DNA of 33,568 nucleotides from Alphaproteobacteria bacterium (GTDB taxonomy: Bacteria; Pseudomonadota; Alphaproteobacteria; RF32; CAG-239): the NCBI GenBank assembly GCA_017621635.1, contig JAGASU010000030.1:1-33568 (forward strand), written 5' to 3'. Each line of letters begins with the position of its first letter. Within the stretch, counting starts at the first letter, position 1. This document shows, piece by piece, positions 1 to 7,197 of this stretch. A program made the position numbers and the translations under genes. The notes beneath the pieces were generated by a model. The model was given only the letters and a program-made list of their open reading frames with translations, made no database searches and was not told the origin of the DNA.

Positions 1-416
1 GGGTAGACGCGCCGGATGTCGATCAGATTTGTTCTGACAGCGGTGGCAGAACATATAACTGCGGTGAAGAAGCCGCTTCCTGGGTCAGAGGCTGGATAGA
101 CAAGAATCCGATTGATTGTTATATTCTAAAAGTTGAACCCAAAGGAAAAGATTTGGCGACTTGCGTTTGGGGTGATTATGATATTGGAGCAGCGCTGGTC
201 GGAGCCGGTTGGGGCGTTGCCAACACAAGGGAAACACAAATTTACAAGCCTTATGAAGTAAAGGCCCAAAACGAATCTTCCGGTTTGTGGCAGGGTACAT
301 TTTATTCTCCTGAAGATTGGCGGGATATTAAGAGAAGACAAAACGATTTTACGATCAAACGGACAATAACAAAGAAAAGCGGTGGCGGGCTTTTTGATTT
401 CGGTTCTTGGTTTTAG
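1..416 (+). CDS. Thermonuclease (SNase)-fold protein, 5' end outside window
   Basis: The reading frame is open from the first base (codons begin at position 3) to TAG at 414-416, so the window cuts the gene and only about 138 C-terminal residues are seen. The order of elements matches the staphylococcal-nuclease-like family common in alphaproteobacteria: V-D-A-P-D near the start, an N-C-G-E-E-A segment, a C-V-W-G-D-Y-D-I strand, then G-L-W-Q-G-T-F and P-E-D-W-R near the end. The family usually has A-P-E and a D-x-x-G-R motif; here they read A-P-D and K-G-K, so two catalytic positions look changed. The last 25 residues are basic and then Gly/Phe rich. tsaE begins 2 bp after the stop. Family assignment is fairly sure; nuclease activity is doubtful. 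Confidence 0.7.
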   Translation, partial: VDAPDVDQICSDSGGRTYNCGEEAASWVRGWIDKNPIDCYILKVEPKGKDLATCVWGDYDIGAALVGAGWGVANTRETQIYKPYEVKAQNESSGLWQGTFYSPEDWRDIKRRQNDFTIKRTITKKSGGGLFDFGSWF

Positions 417-418
417 CA

Positions 419-883
419 ATGATTAAGCATAAAAAAATTGTTTGTAAAACGGAAGAAAACACACGTTTTTTAGCAAAAATGGTAGCAAAGGCGGCGAAAA
501 AGCGCGATGTTTTTGCTCTTTTTGGCACGCTTGGCGCCGGAAAAAGCACCTTTTCGCGCTATTTTATTGAGCACTTGAGCGGGGCAACAGAAATTCCCAG
601 TCCGACATTTACCCTTGTTCAAACTTATGATGCGCCGGATTTTGAAATTTACCATTACGATATGTACCGGCTTAAATCTCCGGAGGAAGCATATGAACTT
701 GACATTGAAGAAGCTTTTTATAACGGGGTCAGTTTGATTGAGTGGCCGGAAAAAATCGGCTCGCTTTTACCGAAAGATATATGGAAAATTACGATTACGA
801 CACAAGGGACGCAAAGAGTGTTTGATATTGAAACGTTTGGGGCGGAAAAATCTCAAAGACTTGAGGAGATTTTTGTTGAATAA
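419..883 (+). CDS. tsaE: tRNA threonylcarbamoyladenosine biosynthesis ATPase TsaE
   Basis: TsaE is the small ATPase that works with TsaB and TsaD to install t6A at position 37 of ANN-decoding tRNAs in the cytoplasm. The 154-residue product has the normal family length and motifs: Walker A G-T-L-G-A-G-K-S at 36-43, P-S-P-T-F at 60-64, H-Y-D-M-Y-R-L at 79-85 and L-I-E-W-P-E at 106-111. I chose ATG at 419 over the in-frame TTG at 407 because it sits just after the upstream stop and gives the usual N-terminus. No strong ribosome-binding site is visible, so translation may be coupled to the upstream gene. The 3' end overlaps hprK by 8 bp. Confidence 0.93.
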   Translation: MIKHKKIVCKTEENTRFLAKMVAKAAKKRDVFALFGTLGAGKSTFSRYFIEHLSGATEIPSPTFTLVQTYDAPDFEIYHYDMYRLKSPEEAYELDIEEAFYNGVSLIEWPEKIGSLLPKDIWKITITTQGTQRVFDIETFGAEKSQRLEEIFVE

Positions 884-1298
884 TATTCATGCAACACTTG
901 TCAGCTATCAGGGAAAAGGAATTCTTTTTACGGGAAAATCCGGCTCGGGCAAGTCTGATCTTGCTTTGCGTATGATTAGCGAAAAAGGAGCTGTTCTTGT
1001 GGCTGATGACAGGGTTGATTTAGAACTTATCGGGAATAAGCTTTATGGCAGTGCGCCCAAACAAATTGCCGGAAAATTGGAAATCAGAGGGGTTGGAATT
1101 GCCTCTGTGCCTGTAAAAGAAAAAGAAGAAATTTCTCTTTGTGTAGAACTTTGCTCTGACAGAAGTGAAGTTGAACGGTTGCCAGACACTTGTTTTGTTG
1201 ATTTTCTTGGGATATCCGTTGAAAAAATAAGGCTTTATCCGTTTGATTGTTCTACACTTTGTAAAATTATTGCAAAAATTTGTGGCATAATAAGTTAG
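876..1298 (+). CDS. hprK: HPr kinase/phosphorylase, short alphaproteobacterial form
   Basis: HPr kinase phosphorylates the phosphocarrier protein HPr on serine. This 140-residue form has only the C-terminal kinase domain, as is usual in alphaproteobacteria, and lacks the N-terminal domain of Firmicutes HprK. Visible motifs are Walker A G-K-S-G-S-G-K-S at 20-27, an Asp-Asp-Arg at 44-46 and the signature L-E-I-R-G-V-G-I at 68-75. The frame is open back to 738, but that part lies inside tsaE and reads as basic nonsense. I place the start at TTG 876 because GAGGAG (863-868) lies 7 bp upstream; TTG 873 is an alternative. The gene overlaps the tsaE stop, suggesting coupled translation. No HPr or EIIA gene is in the window. 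Confidence 0.85.
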   Translation: MNNIHATLVSYQGKGILFTGKSGSGKSDLALRMISEKGAVLVADDRVDLELIGNKLYGSAPKQIAGKLEIRGVGIASVPVKEKEEISLCVELCSDRSEVERLPDTCFVDFLGISVEKIRLYPFDCSTLCKIIAKICGIIS

Positions 1299-1337
1299 TT
1301 ATGCTAATTTTAAGTCTATAAAGAATTGAGGGAAAAT

Positions 1338-2129
1338 ATGATTACAAATTTAGCAGAATCGTTTTTAAGAGCTTTGGGAAAGCCTTTGGTCAGGTTTTTA
1401 TTTTCTTTAGGCGACTTATCGGCTTTTGTGGTAAAGGCGATTTATCATTGTTTTGTACCGCCGTTTTATTTTAAGCTGTTTTTAAAACAGGTTTTGGACA
1501 TTGGGTTTTATTCTTTACCGGTTGTCGGGTTAACGACGCTTTTTGCCGGTATGGTTATTGCTTTGCAGACTTACGCGGGTTTTTCCGGTTTTAAGGCTGA
1601 AGGGGTTATTGCTTCGGTGGTTTTGATTTCCGTGACGCGCGAATTAGCACCGGTTTTATCGGCTTTGATGGTGGCCGGACGAATCGGGGCGGCAATGGCG
1701 GCAGAAATCGGGACAATGCGTGTTACCGAGCAAATTGACGCGTTGGTGACACTGTCAACAAATCCTTTTAAATATTTAGTTGCGCCTCGTTTATGGGCGG
1801 GATTGCTGGTATTGCCGGTGCTGGTTTTGATTGGTGATATTATCGGTATTTTCGGCGGTTATATTGTCGGTGTTTATAAACTCGGGTTTAATCCGGCAAA
1901 TTACATTACGGCTACTTTTCAGGACTTGCAGATTATCGGTATTGTATCGGGTTTGGTTAAAGCGGCTGTTTTCGGATTTATTATTTCTATGATGGGGTGT
2001 TACCATGGCTATAAGTCCCGTGGCGGCGCACAGGGCGTTGGTAATGCGACAACTAATGCCGTTGTTTCTTCATCTATTTTGATTTTGATTTTCAACTACC
2101 TTATTACAGAAATGTTTTTTTCAAGATAA
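1338..2129 (+). CDS. mlaE: MlaE-family ABC transporter permease
   Basis: This is a 263-residue inner-membrane permease of the MlaE (Ttg2B, YrbE) family, which with the MlaF ATPase moves phospholipids between inner and outer membrane. About five hydrophobic segments are visible. The family's conserved region, T-R-E-L-A-P-V-L followed by A-G-R-I-G-A-A-M-A-A-E-I-G-T-M and a Gln-Ile-Asp-Ala run, spans residues about 100-137. The start is ATG 1338, with GAGGGA at 1328-1333 just upstream; the in-frame TTG at 1326 overlaps that site and is rejected. mlaF follows after 15 bp, so the two form one operon. The periplasmic substrate-binding MlaD gene is not next to them. Confidence 0.9.
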   Translation: MITNLAESFLRALGKPLVRFLFSLGDLSAFVVKAIYHCFVPPFYFKLFLKQVLDIGFYSLPVVGLTTLFAGMVIALQTYAGFSGFKAEGVIASVVLISVTRELAPVLSALMVAGRIGAAMAAEIGTMRVTEQIDALVTLSTNPFKYLVAPRLWAGLLVLPVLVLIGDIIGIFGGYIVGVYKLGFNPANYITATFQDLQIIGIVSGLVKAAVFGFIISMMGCYHGYKSRGGAQGVGNATTNAVVSSSILILIFNYLITEMFFSR

Positions 2130-2144
2130 GCGGAGGAAGATGTA

Positions 2145-2912
2145 ATGGCTAAAGACATAAAAATAAAAATCAGAAACCTTCATAAGAGTTTTGGGAAAAA
2201 ACAGGTTTTAGACGGGGTTGATTTAGACTTATGCAAAGGGGAATCGCTTGTTGTTATCGGTGGTTCGGGAACGGGAAAATCCGTTTTAATCAAATGTATT
2301 CAGGGACTATTAACTCCGGACAGCGGCTCTATTGAAATTGACGGAATAGAAATTATAAACGAGAATCCGGAAGTTTTAGATCGTATGCATGGCAAAATGG
2401 GAATGCTTTTTCAAGGTGGGGCTTTATTTGACAGTTTGACTGTGTGGGAAAACGTTGCATTTGATTTGATTCAAAACCGCGGTATGCGCAAGAAAGAAGC
2501 CAAGATTGTGGCGATTAAAGTTTTGCGTCAGGTCGGGCTGGGTGCAGACATAGCTGATTTGTATCCGTCTGAACTTTCGGGGGGAATGCAGAAACGTGTC
2601 GGATTGGCCAGAGCGGTTATTACCCGTCCGGAAATTATCTTTTTTGATGAACCGACGACCGGTCTTGATCCGATTATGGCGGACGTGATTAATGATTTAA
2701 TTATCGAATCGGCTAAAGATTTGGGGGCAACAACCTTAACTATCACGCATGATATGACTTCGGCCAGAAAAATCGCTGACAAAATCGCAATGCTTTATCA
2801 GGGCAAAATTATCTGGTATGGTACGGTTAAAGAGCTTGATAAGACGGATAACCCTTATGTTAAACAGTTTATAAACGGTTCTTCCAAGGGGCCGATTAAA
2901 GTGGAGAAATAA
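2145..2912 (+). CDS. mlaF: MlaF-family ABC transporter ATP-binding protein
   Basis: This is the cytoplasmic ATPase partner of the MlaE-type permease upstream. The 255 residues carry Walker A G-G-S-G-T-G-K-S at 39-46, the ABC signature L-S-G-G-M-Q at 144-149, Walker B with F-F-D-E-P ending near 170 and the D-loop G-L-D-P, and a switch His in T-I-T-H-D about 30 residues later. The G-M-L-F-Q-G-G-A-L-F-D-S-L-T-V stretch is typical of MlaF. A strong ribosome-binding site, GGAGGAAG at 2132-2139, fixes the ATG at 2145. radA starts 2 bp after the stop. Confidence 0.92.
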   Translation: MAKDIKIKIRNLHKSFGKKQVLDGVDLDLCKGESLVVIGGSGTGKSVLIKCIQGLLTPDSGSIEIDGIEIINENPEVLDRMHGKMGMLFQGGALFDSLTVWENVAFDLIQNRGMRKKEAKIVAIKVLRQVGLGADIADLYPSELSGGMQKRVGLARAVITRPEIIFFDEPTTGLDPIMADVINDLIIESAKDLGATTLTITHDMTSARKIADKIAMLYQGKIIWYGTVKELDKTDNPYVKQFINGSSKGPIKVEK

Positions 2913-2914
2913 CC

Positions 2915-4291
2915 ATGGCTAAAAAATCATCAATAGATTACGTTTGCCAGTCTTGCGGTGCCGTATACCCGAAATGGCAGGGAAAATGCGACGCCTGCGG
3001 CGAGTGGAATTCTATTGTTGAAGAAAAAAAGCCTACGGAAGAATTTTCTAATATTTCAGCCAAGAAAAAAGGAAATCTGATTGACTTTGTTTCGTTAAAC
3101 GGCGAAAGCCAAACTTATCAAAGACTGATAACGAATATGTCTGAAATTAACCGCGTTTCGGGAGGCGGGTTGGTGCCGGGGTCGGTTATTTTGGTGGGCG
3201 GAGATCCGGGAATCGGCAAATCGACTTTATTATTACAAATTTGCGCCGGTATGGCAAACCAGTTACCGGAAGACAGTTGCTTTTATATTTCCGGAGAAGA
3301 AGCCATTGATCAGGTGCGAATCCGTGCAAAACGGCTGGGATTAGCTGACGCACCGGTCAGGCTTGCCAGCACCACAAGTGTTAAGGACATTATTACCACA
3401 CTTAATAAAGAGAATCCCAAACTGGTTATTATCGATTCAATTCAAACTATGTATTTGGACGAGGTTGAATCGACACCGGGGAGCGTTGCCCAAGTTCGGG
3501 CAGCAGCATATGAACTGATTAAAGTTGCCAAGAAAAAAGGATTTACCCTCTTTTTGGTTGGACACGTTACAAAACAAGGGTCTATTGCCGGACCGCGCGT
3601 TTTAGAGCATATGGTTGACACCGTGCTTTATTTTGAAGGGGACAGAGGACATCATTTCCGGATATTGCGTGCGGTTAAAAACAGATATGGCGCGACAGAT
3701 GAAATCGGCGTTTTTGAAATGCAGGACAACGGACTAATTGAAGTTGAGAATCCATCGGCTTTGTTTTTGGCTGAACGGCAGGGGTGTGTTTCCGGTTCTT
3801 GCGTTTTTGCCGGAATTGAGGGTTCCCGTCCGCTTTTGGTTGAAATTCAAGCTTTGGTCGGCAACAGCGGCTATGCCGGAGCCAAAAGGGCAGTTGTCGG
3901 CTGGGATTCTAACAGATTAGCAATGATTTTGGCTGTTTTGGAAGCCCGTTGCGGAATGAATTTCAGCACACATGATGTTTATTTGAATATTGCGGGAGGA
4001 TTAAAAATTTCTGAGCCGGCAGCAGATTTGGCGGTTGCCATGGCGGTTATTTCCTCGATGACAAACAAGCCTTTGCCGGCTGATATGGTTGTTTTCGGCG
4101 AAATCGGACTTTCAGGAGAAATCAGAGCGGTCAGCCAACCTAATCTGCGGCTTAAAGAAGCTCAGAAGCTGGGTTTTACAAATGCGATTATTCCGAACTT
4201 TTTTAATAAAGATAAAAAGGCAAAACTGGTTTCAAATATGTCTTATCATGAAATCGGCAACGTTCAACGCTTAATTTCAAAATTCAGCTAA
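2915..4291 (+). CDS. radA: DNA repair protein RadA
   Basis: RadA (Sms) is a RecA-like ATPase that promotes branch migration during recombinational repair. The 458 residues match the family's usual length. Domains in order: a four-cysteine zinc finger (C11, C14, C25, C28), Walker A G-G-D-P-G-I-G-K-S at 95-103, the RadA-specific K-N-R-Y-G at 255-259 (usually K-N-R-F-G), and a C-terminal Lon-protease-like fold with G-E-I-G-L-S-G-E-I-R. The gene sits 2 bp after mlaF and 14 bp before a cvpA-like gene. A radA-cvpA pairing is common in alphaproteobacteria, but purF, often next, is absent here. Confidence 0.95.
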   Translation: MAKKSSIDYVCQSCGAVYPKWQGKCDACGEWNSIVEEKKPTEEFSNISAKKKGNLIDFVSLNGESQTYQRLITNMSEINRVSGGGLVPGSVILVGGDPGIGKSTLLLQICAGMANQLPEDSCFYISGEEAIDQVRIRAKRLGLADAPVRLASTTSVKDIITTLNKENPKLVIIDSIQTMYLDEVESTPGSVAQVRAAAYELIKVAKKKGFTLFLVGHVTKQGSIAGPRVLEHMVDTVLYFEGDRGHHFRILRAVKNRYGATDEIGVFEMQDNGLIEVENPSALFLAERQGCVSGSCVFAGIEGSRPLLVEIQALVGNSGYAGAKRAVVGWDSNRLAMILAVLEARCGMNFSTHDVYLNIAGGLKISEPAADLAVAMAVISSMTNKPLPADMVVFGEIGLSGEIRAVSQPNLRLKEAQKLGFTNAIIPNFFNKDKKAKLVSNMSYHEIGNVQRLISKFS

Positions 4292-4305
4292 AGAAGGAGA
4301 GGCTA

Positions 4306-5085
4306 ATGGAACAGTTAAATAATATTGATGTTGTTATTTTGATTGGCTTTGCTATTTCAATGCTGGTGGCTTTTATCCGAGGTTTTGTTAAGGAAGTTCT
4401 TTCTATTTTAGGGTTAGCGCTGTTTGTTCTTATCACAGTTTATTTAACTCCTGTTATGGAGCCTTGGATGAGCAAATATATTGCCAACAGTTTAATGGCC
4501 AAGTTTGTGGTTTTTCTTATTATTTTGGCTGTTTTCTATGCTATTTGGATTATCAGCACGGATAAATTGATTGCAAAAATCAGAACCAGCACCTTAAGCT
4601 TTATGGATAGGCTTTTCGGATTACTGTTTGGTTTTTTGCGTGCGGTGTTGATTTTGGGATTTTGTTTTATTTTGGTTAAAATCGCTTTACCGGAAGAACT
4701 TAAAAGCGGCAGTTTAAAAGAATCCAAATATTTTATGATGGCGGAAGAGTGTTCGGATTTAATTGAAAAGTTATTGCCGGAAGACTTTATTAAAAACACA
4801 ATGAAATCGGTTGAAGATTTGAACAAGGCTGAAAAGAAACCGCAGAAGGATAAAGAAAAGCAAAAAGAAGAGAGTGCAAAGAAAAACGAAGATAGTCAGG
4901 CAAAAGAATCCGGCTTGCCCTCGCAATTAGACCAAAAGCAGATGGATAAAATGTTTGAACTTTTGGTTAAACCTGAGGTTAAGGGAAGTAAAAAAAATCC
5001 TGCTGAAAAAACCAAGGAAAGCAAGGGCTATGACAATAAAGATGTTAACAGTTTAAACAGACTCATTGATATTACAACAAAATAG
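4306..5085 (+). CDS. cvpA: CvpA-family membrane protein with charged C-terminal tail
   Basis: The first 165 or so residues hold four predicted membrane helices (about 9-25, 29-47, 65-84 and 102-124), with F-I-R-G-F-V-K-E-V after the first helix and M-D-R-L-F-G before the fourth, as in the CvpA family (colicin V production; a conserved membrane protein whose exact role is unsettled). Residues 165-259 form a Lys/Glu/Gln-rich low-complexity tail not found in the shorter classical CvpA of about 160-190 residues. The ribosome-binding site is AAGGAG just before ATG 4306. The gene lies in the radA operon and is followed after 20 bp by a small secreted protein. Confidence 0.82.
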   Translation: MEQLNNIDVVILIGFAISMLVAFIRGFVKEVLSILGLALFVLITVYLTPVMEPWMSKYIANSLMAKFVVFLIILAVFYAIWIISTDKLIAKIRTSTLSFMDRLFGLLFGFLRAVLILGFCFILVKIALPEELKSGSLKESKYFMMAEECSDLIEKLLPEDFIKNTMKSVEDLNKAEKKPQKDKEKQKEESAKKNEDSQAKESGLPSQLDQKQMDKMFELLVKPEVKGSKKNPAEKTKESKGYDNKDVNSLNRLIDITTK

Positions 5086-5105
5086 ATTTTTAAGGGAGGA
5101 GCTAT

Positions 5106-5501
5106 ATGAAAAAGATTTTTATTTATGCGGCTTTATTGCTTTGCAGCGGTTTATGTTATGCCAGCCCGCTGACGATGTCACAATTTTATGAGATGCACCA
5201 ACAAACAAAGGATGTTTCGAGGCCTGATGAAAGGGTGGTTTATTATATTGCCGGAATTGAAGATACGTTAAATGCCAAATATATTACCCTTTATAAAAAA
5301 AATATCGAGGCGCTGCCTGAAAAAGAGCGGCTCGAGAAAATAAACCTCTGTATGAACAACCGAGCCGTTTTAATCGGGCTTTTAAATGATTTATACATTG
5401 AAAATATTGATACATGGAAAGACAAATACATCATCAGCGTTTTAGAAGCGCTTAAGGAATATTGTTTTGAAAAAAATTTCGGAACGGCGGCGATTAAGTA
5501 G
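5106..5501 (+). CDS. Small secreted protein of unknown function
   Basis: The 131-residue product starts with a clear signal peptide: Met-Lys-Lys, a hydrophobic core, and a likely cleavage after C-Y-A-S near residue 20. The mature part is helical-looking, with a V-Y-Y-I-A-G-I-E-D segment and two cysteines, one in N-L-C-M-N-N and one near the end in E-Y-C-F. That layout is reminiscent of the small Rap1a/Tai-type periplasmic fold, but the resemblance is too weak to name it. The ribosome-binding site is AGGGAGGAG before ATG 5106. It is the last gene before a strong terminator, so it probably shares the radA-cvpA transcript. Confidence 0.7.
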   Translation: MKKIFIYAALLLCSGLCYASPLTMSQFYEMHQQTKDVSRPDERVVYYIAGIEDTLNAKYITLYKKNIEALPEKERLEKINLCMNNRAVLIGLLNDLYIENIDTWKDKYIISVLEALKEYCFEKNFGTAAIK

Positions 5502-5502
5502 C

Positions 5503-5537
5503 AAAAAGCCGTATCTTTAATTAAGATACGGCTTTTT
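5503..5537. terminator. Two-way rho-independent terminator
   Basis: A perfect 15-bp inverted repeat, AAAAAGCCGTATCTT at 5503-5517 and its complement at 5523-5537, has a 5-nt loop and T-tracts in both directions. It lies between the convergent secreted-protein gene (+) and small membrane-protein gene (-), and can end transcripts from both sides. Confidence 0.92.
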
Positions 5538-5538
5538 A

Positions 5539-5754
5539 TTAAAATGGTAAAACAGGTTCGTTTCCGGAGCCTTCCAGTTTTCCGGTTTCCTTGTTAAAAA
5601 CAATTCCACCTTCAGTTCGCGGATACTCCTCGGGATGTTTGTTCGCTTTAATAAGGACTATCAAATTAATGACAGTCGCTATCAATTTTACTGCCGACCA
5701 CCCTAGTAATGAAAGTGAAATTACTAGAAGCAGTATTTCAATGCCTACACTCAT
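5539..5754 (-). CDS. Small single-helix membrane protein, unknown
   Basis: This is a 71-residue minus-strand frame. Its N-terminal half is strongly hydrophobic (I-L-L-L-V-I-S-L-S-L-L-G-W then A-T-V-I-N-L-I-V-L-I), giving one long or two short membrane helices. A polar C-terminal half ends in E-P-V-L-P-F. The stop lies beside the two-way terminator, as expected for a real gene. A TGAGGT sequence directly abuts the ATG, closer than is ideal for a ribosome-binding site, so the start is uncertain. I recognise no family. It is probably real because of its terminator and amino-acid composition, but it could be chance. Confidence 0.5.
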   Translation of the reverse strand: MSVGIEILLLVISLSLLGWSAVKLIATVINLIVLIKANKHPEEYPRTEGGIVFNKETGKLEGSGNEPVLPF

Positions 5755-5807
5755 ACCTCAATAATTTTTAAATTATTTATAAACTAATATTCTTTTGTTT
5801 CAAAGAT

Positions 5808-5838
5808 AAAACAGTTGCTTAAATAATGCAACTGTTTT
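5808..5838 (-). terminator. Terminator of tyrS
   Basis: The inverted repeat AAAACAGTTGC (5808-5818) and GCAACTGTTTT (5828-5838) has a 9-nt loop. Read on the minus strand, it lies just after the tyrS stop and ends in a T-run. Confidence 0.8.
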
Positions 5839-5864
5839 CTGGTATTATATCGGGATGAAAATTA

Positions 5865-7118
5865 CTATTTCAAAATCAACAGGCCGTGTTTCTTTTTGCC
5901 TTGTGAGAGTTTGATATTGCCCTCTAATTGATCTTTTGTGGTGATAATGTAATTTTCATCGGTTATCACTTTGTCATTGAGCTTTAAGCCGGCTTGTTTG
6001 ATTAAGCGGCGGGCTTCGCCTTTGCTGGCAACAAAACCCAGCGCTAAAAACGCGTCTAACACCCCTACCCCGTCTTTTGAAGCGGTTGCGGTTGGCAAAT
6101 CATCGCCTATGGTGCCTTTTTCAAAAGTTTTGGTGGCTGTTTCAAGCGCAGCTTTGGCTTCGGCTTCACCACGACAGATTTTTGTTGCTTCAAAAGCTAA
6201 AATCTTTTTCGCTTCATTAATTTCTTTATCCTGCAGAGCTTCTAAGCGACGAACCTCATCCATCGGCAAATCCGTGAAAATACGCAGGCATTTGCCAACT
6301 TCGGCATCCCCTATATTACGGAAATATTGGAAGTAGTTATATGAGGGGAGCTTGTCTTCATTAATCCAGACGGCGTTACCTTCGGATTTGCCCATTTTTT
6401 TACCGGCAGAATCGGTGATTATCGGGGAAGTAAAACCAAATAATTCCGTATCATAGCGACGGCGTCCGAGTTCTGTTCCCGAGACAATATTTCCCCACTG
6501 GTCAGCACCGGCGATTTGGGCGCGGCAACCGTATTTTTGCAGTAATACGCAAAAGTCATAGCCTTGCAACAGCATATAGTTGAACTCAAGGAAAGACATC
6601 GGCTGCTCGCGTTCGAGACGGCTTTTTACACTGTCCATCGTCAACATCCGGTTTACGGAGTAACAAGTGCCGATATCACGCAAAAATTCAAGATAATTGA
6701 TATTTTTAAACCAATCATAATTATCAACCATCAGCGCGTCGGTTTTGCCGTCACCGAACTTTAAGAACTTCATAAAAGATTTTTTTAAGCCTTGTACATT
6801 GTGTTGAAGTGTTGCTTCATCCAAAAAAGGGCGAAGTTTATCTTTGCCGGACGGATCACCGATACGGGCGGTTGCCCCGCCGACTAACGTTAATGGTTTA
6901 TGACCGCATTTTTGAAACCACCGCAACATCATTAACGGCACAATATGTCCGACATGAAGGCTGTCACCGGTTGGGTCTGAGCCTAAGTAACCGACGGCAG
7001 GGGTTCCCTTTTTTTCACACTCGGCGAGATATTCGTCAAAGCCTTGTTCATTAGTGCATTGGTTGTAAAAACCACGTTCATGCATTATGTTTAAAAATTC
7101 TGATTTAAAACTTGTCAT
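5865..7118 (-). CDS. tyrS: Tyrosyl-tRNA synthetase
   Basis: This class I aminoacyl-tRNA synthetase charges tRNA-Tyr. The 417-residue product has the bacterial TyrS length. The HIGH-type motif is H-V-G-H at 55-58, the KMSKS-type motif is K-M-G-K-S at 241-245, and tyrosine-pocket residues are seen in the Y-D-F and A-D-Q-W-G-N stretches. The last 65 residues form an S4-like RNA-binding domain (L-I-K-Q-A-G-L-K-L-N-D). ATG 7118 has AAGGAAG upstream on the minus strand. It is transcribed divergently from the AnmK-like gene and appears monocistronic. Confidence 0.97.
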   Translation of the reverse strand: MTSFKSEFLNIMHERGFYNQCTNEQGFDEYLAECEKKGTPAVGYLGSDPTGDSLHVGHIVPLMMLRWFQKCGHKPLTLVGGATARIGDPSGKDKLRPFLDEATLQHNVQGLKKSFMKFLKFGDGKTDALMVDNYDWFKNINYLEFLRDIGTCYSVNRMLTMDSVKSRLEREQPMSFLEFNYMLLQGYDFCVLLQKYGCRAQIAGADQWGNIVSGTELGRRRYDTELFGFTSPIITDSAGKKMGKSEGNAVWINEDKLPSYNYFQYFRNIGDAEVGKCLRIFTDLPMDEVRRLEALQDKEINEAKKILAFEATKICRGEAEAKAALETATKTFEKGTIGDDLPTATASKDGVGVLDAFLALGFVASKGEARRLIKQAGLKLNDKVITDENYIITTKDQLEGNIKLSQGKKKHGLLILK

Positions 7119-7148
7119 TTTTACTTCCTTATTCCTAAAACTTATGGC

Positions 7149-7176
7149 ATATTAGCATAGTAATTTGATTTTGCAA
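7149..7176 (-). promoter_or_regulatory. Candidate tyrS promoter
   Basis: On the minus strand TTGCAA (-35, 7171-7176) and TAATAT (-10, 7149-7154) are 16 bp apart. This places a start about 25 bp before the tyrS ATG. It lies in the 79-bp gap shared with the divergent AnmK-like gene. It is a sequence match only. Confidence 0.45.
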
Positions 7177-7197
7177 TTATAAAGAGGTATTTTTTAT

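Noticed and set aside
738-875. An N-terminal extension of hprK back to 738
   Set aside because: It lies wholly inside tsaE in another frame, is strongly basic and unlike any HprK; a good ribosome-binding site supports the start at 876.
5971-6336. A 121-codon plus-strand frame opposite tyrS
   Set aside because: It is antisense to certain tyrS sequence and low in complexity (Ser/Ala rich).
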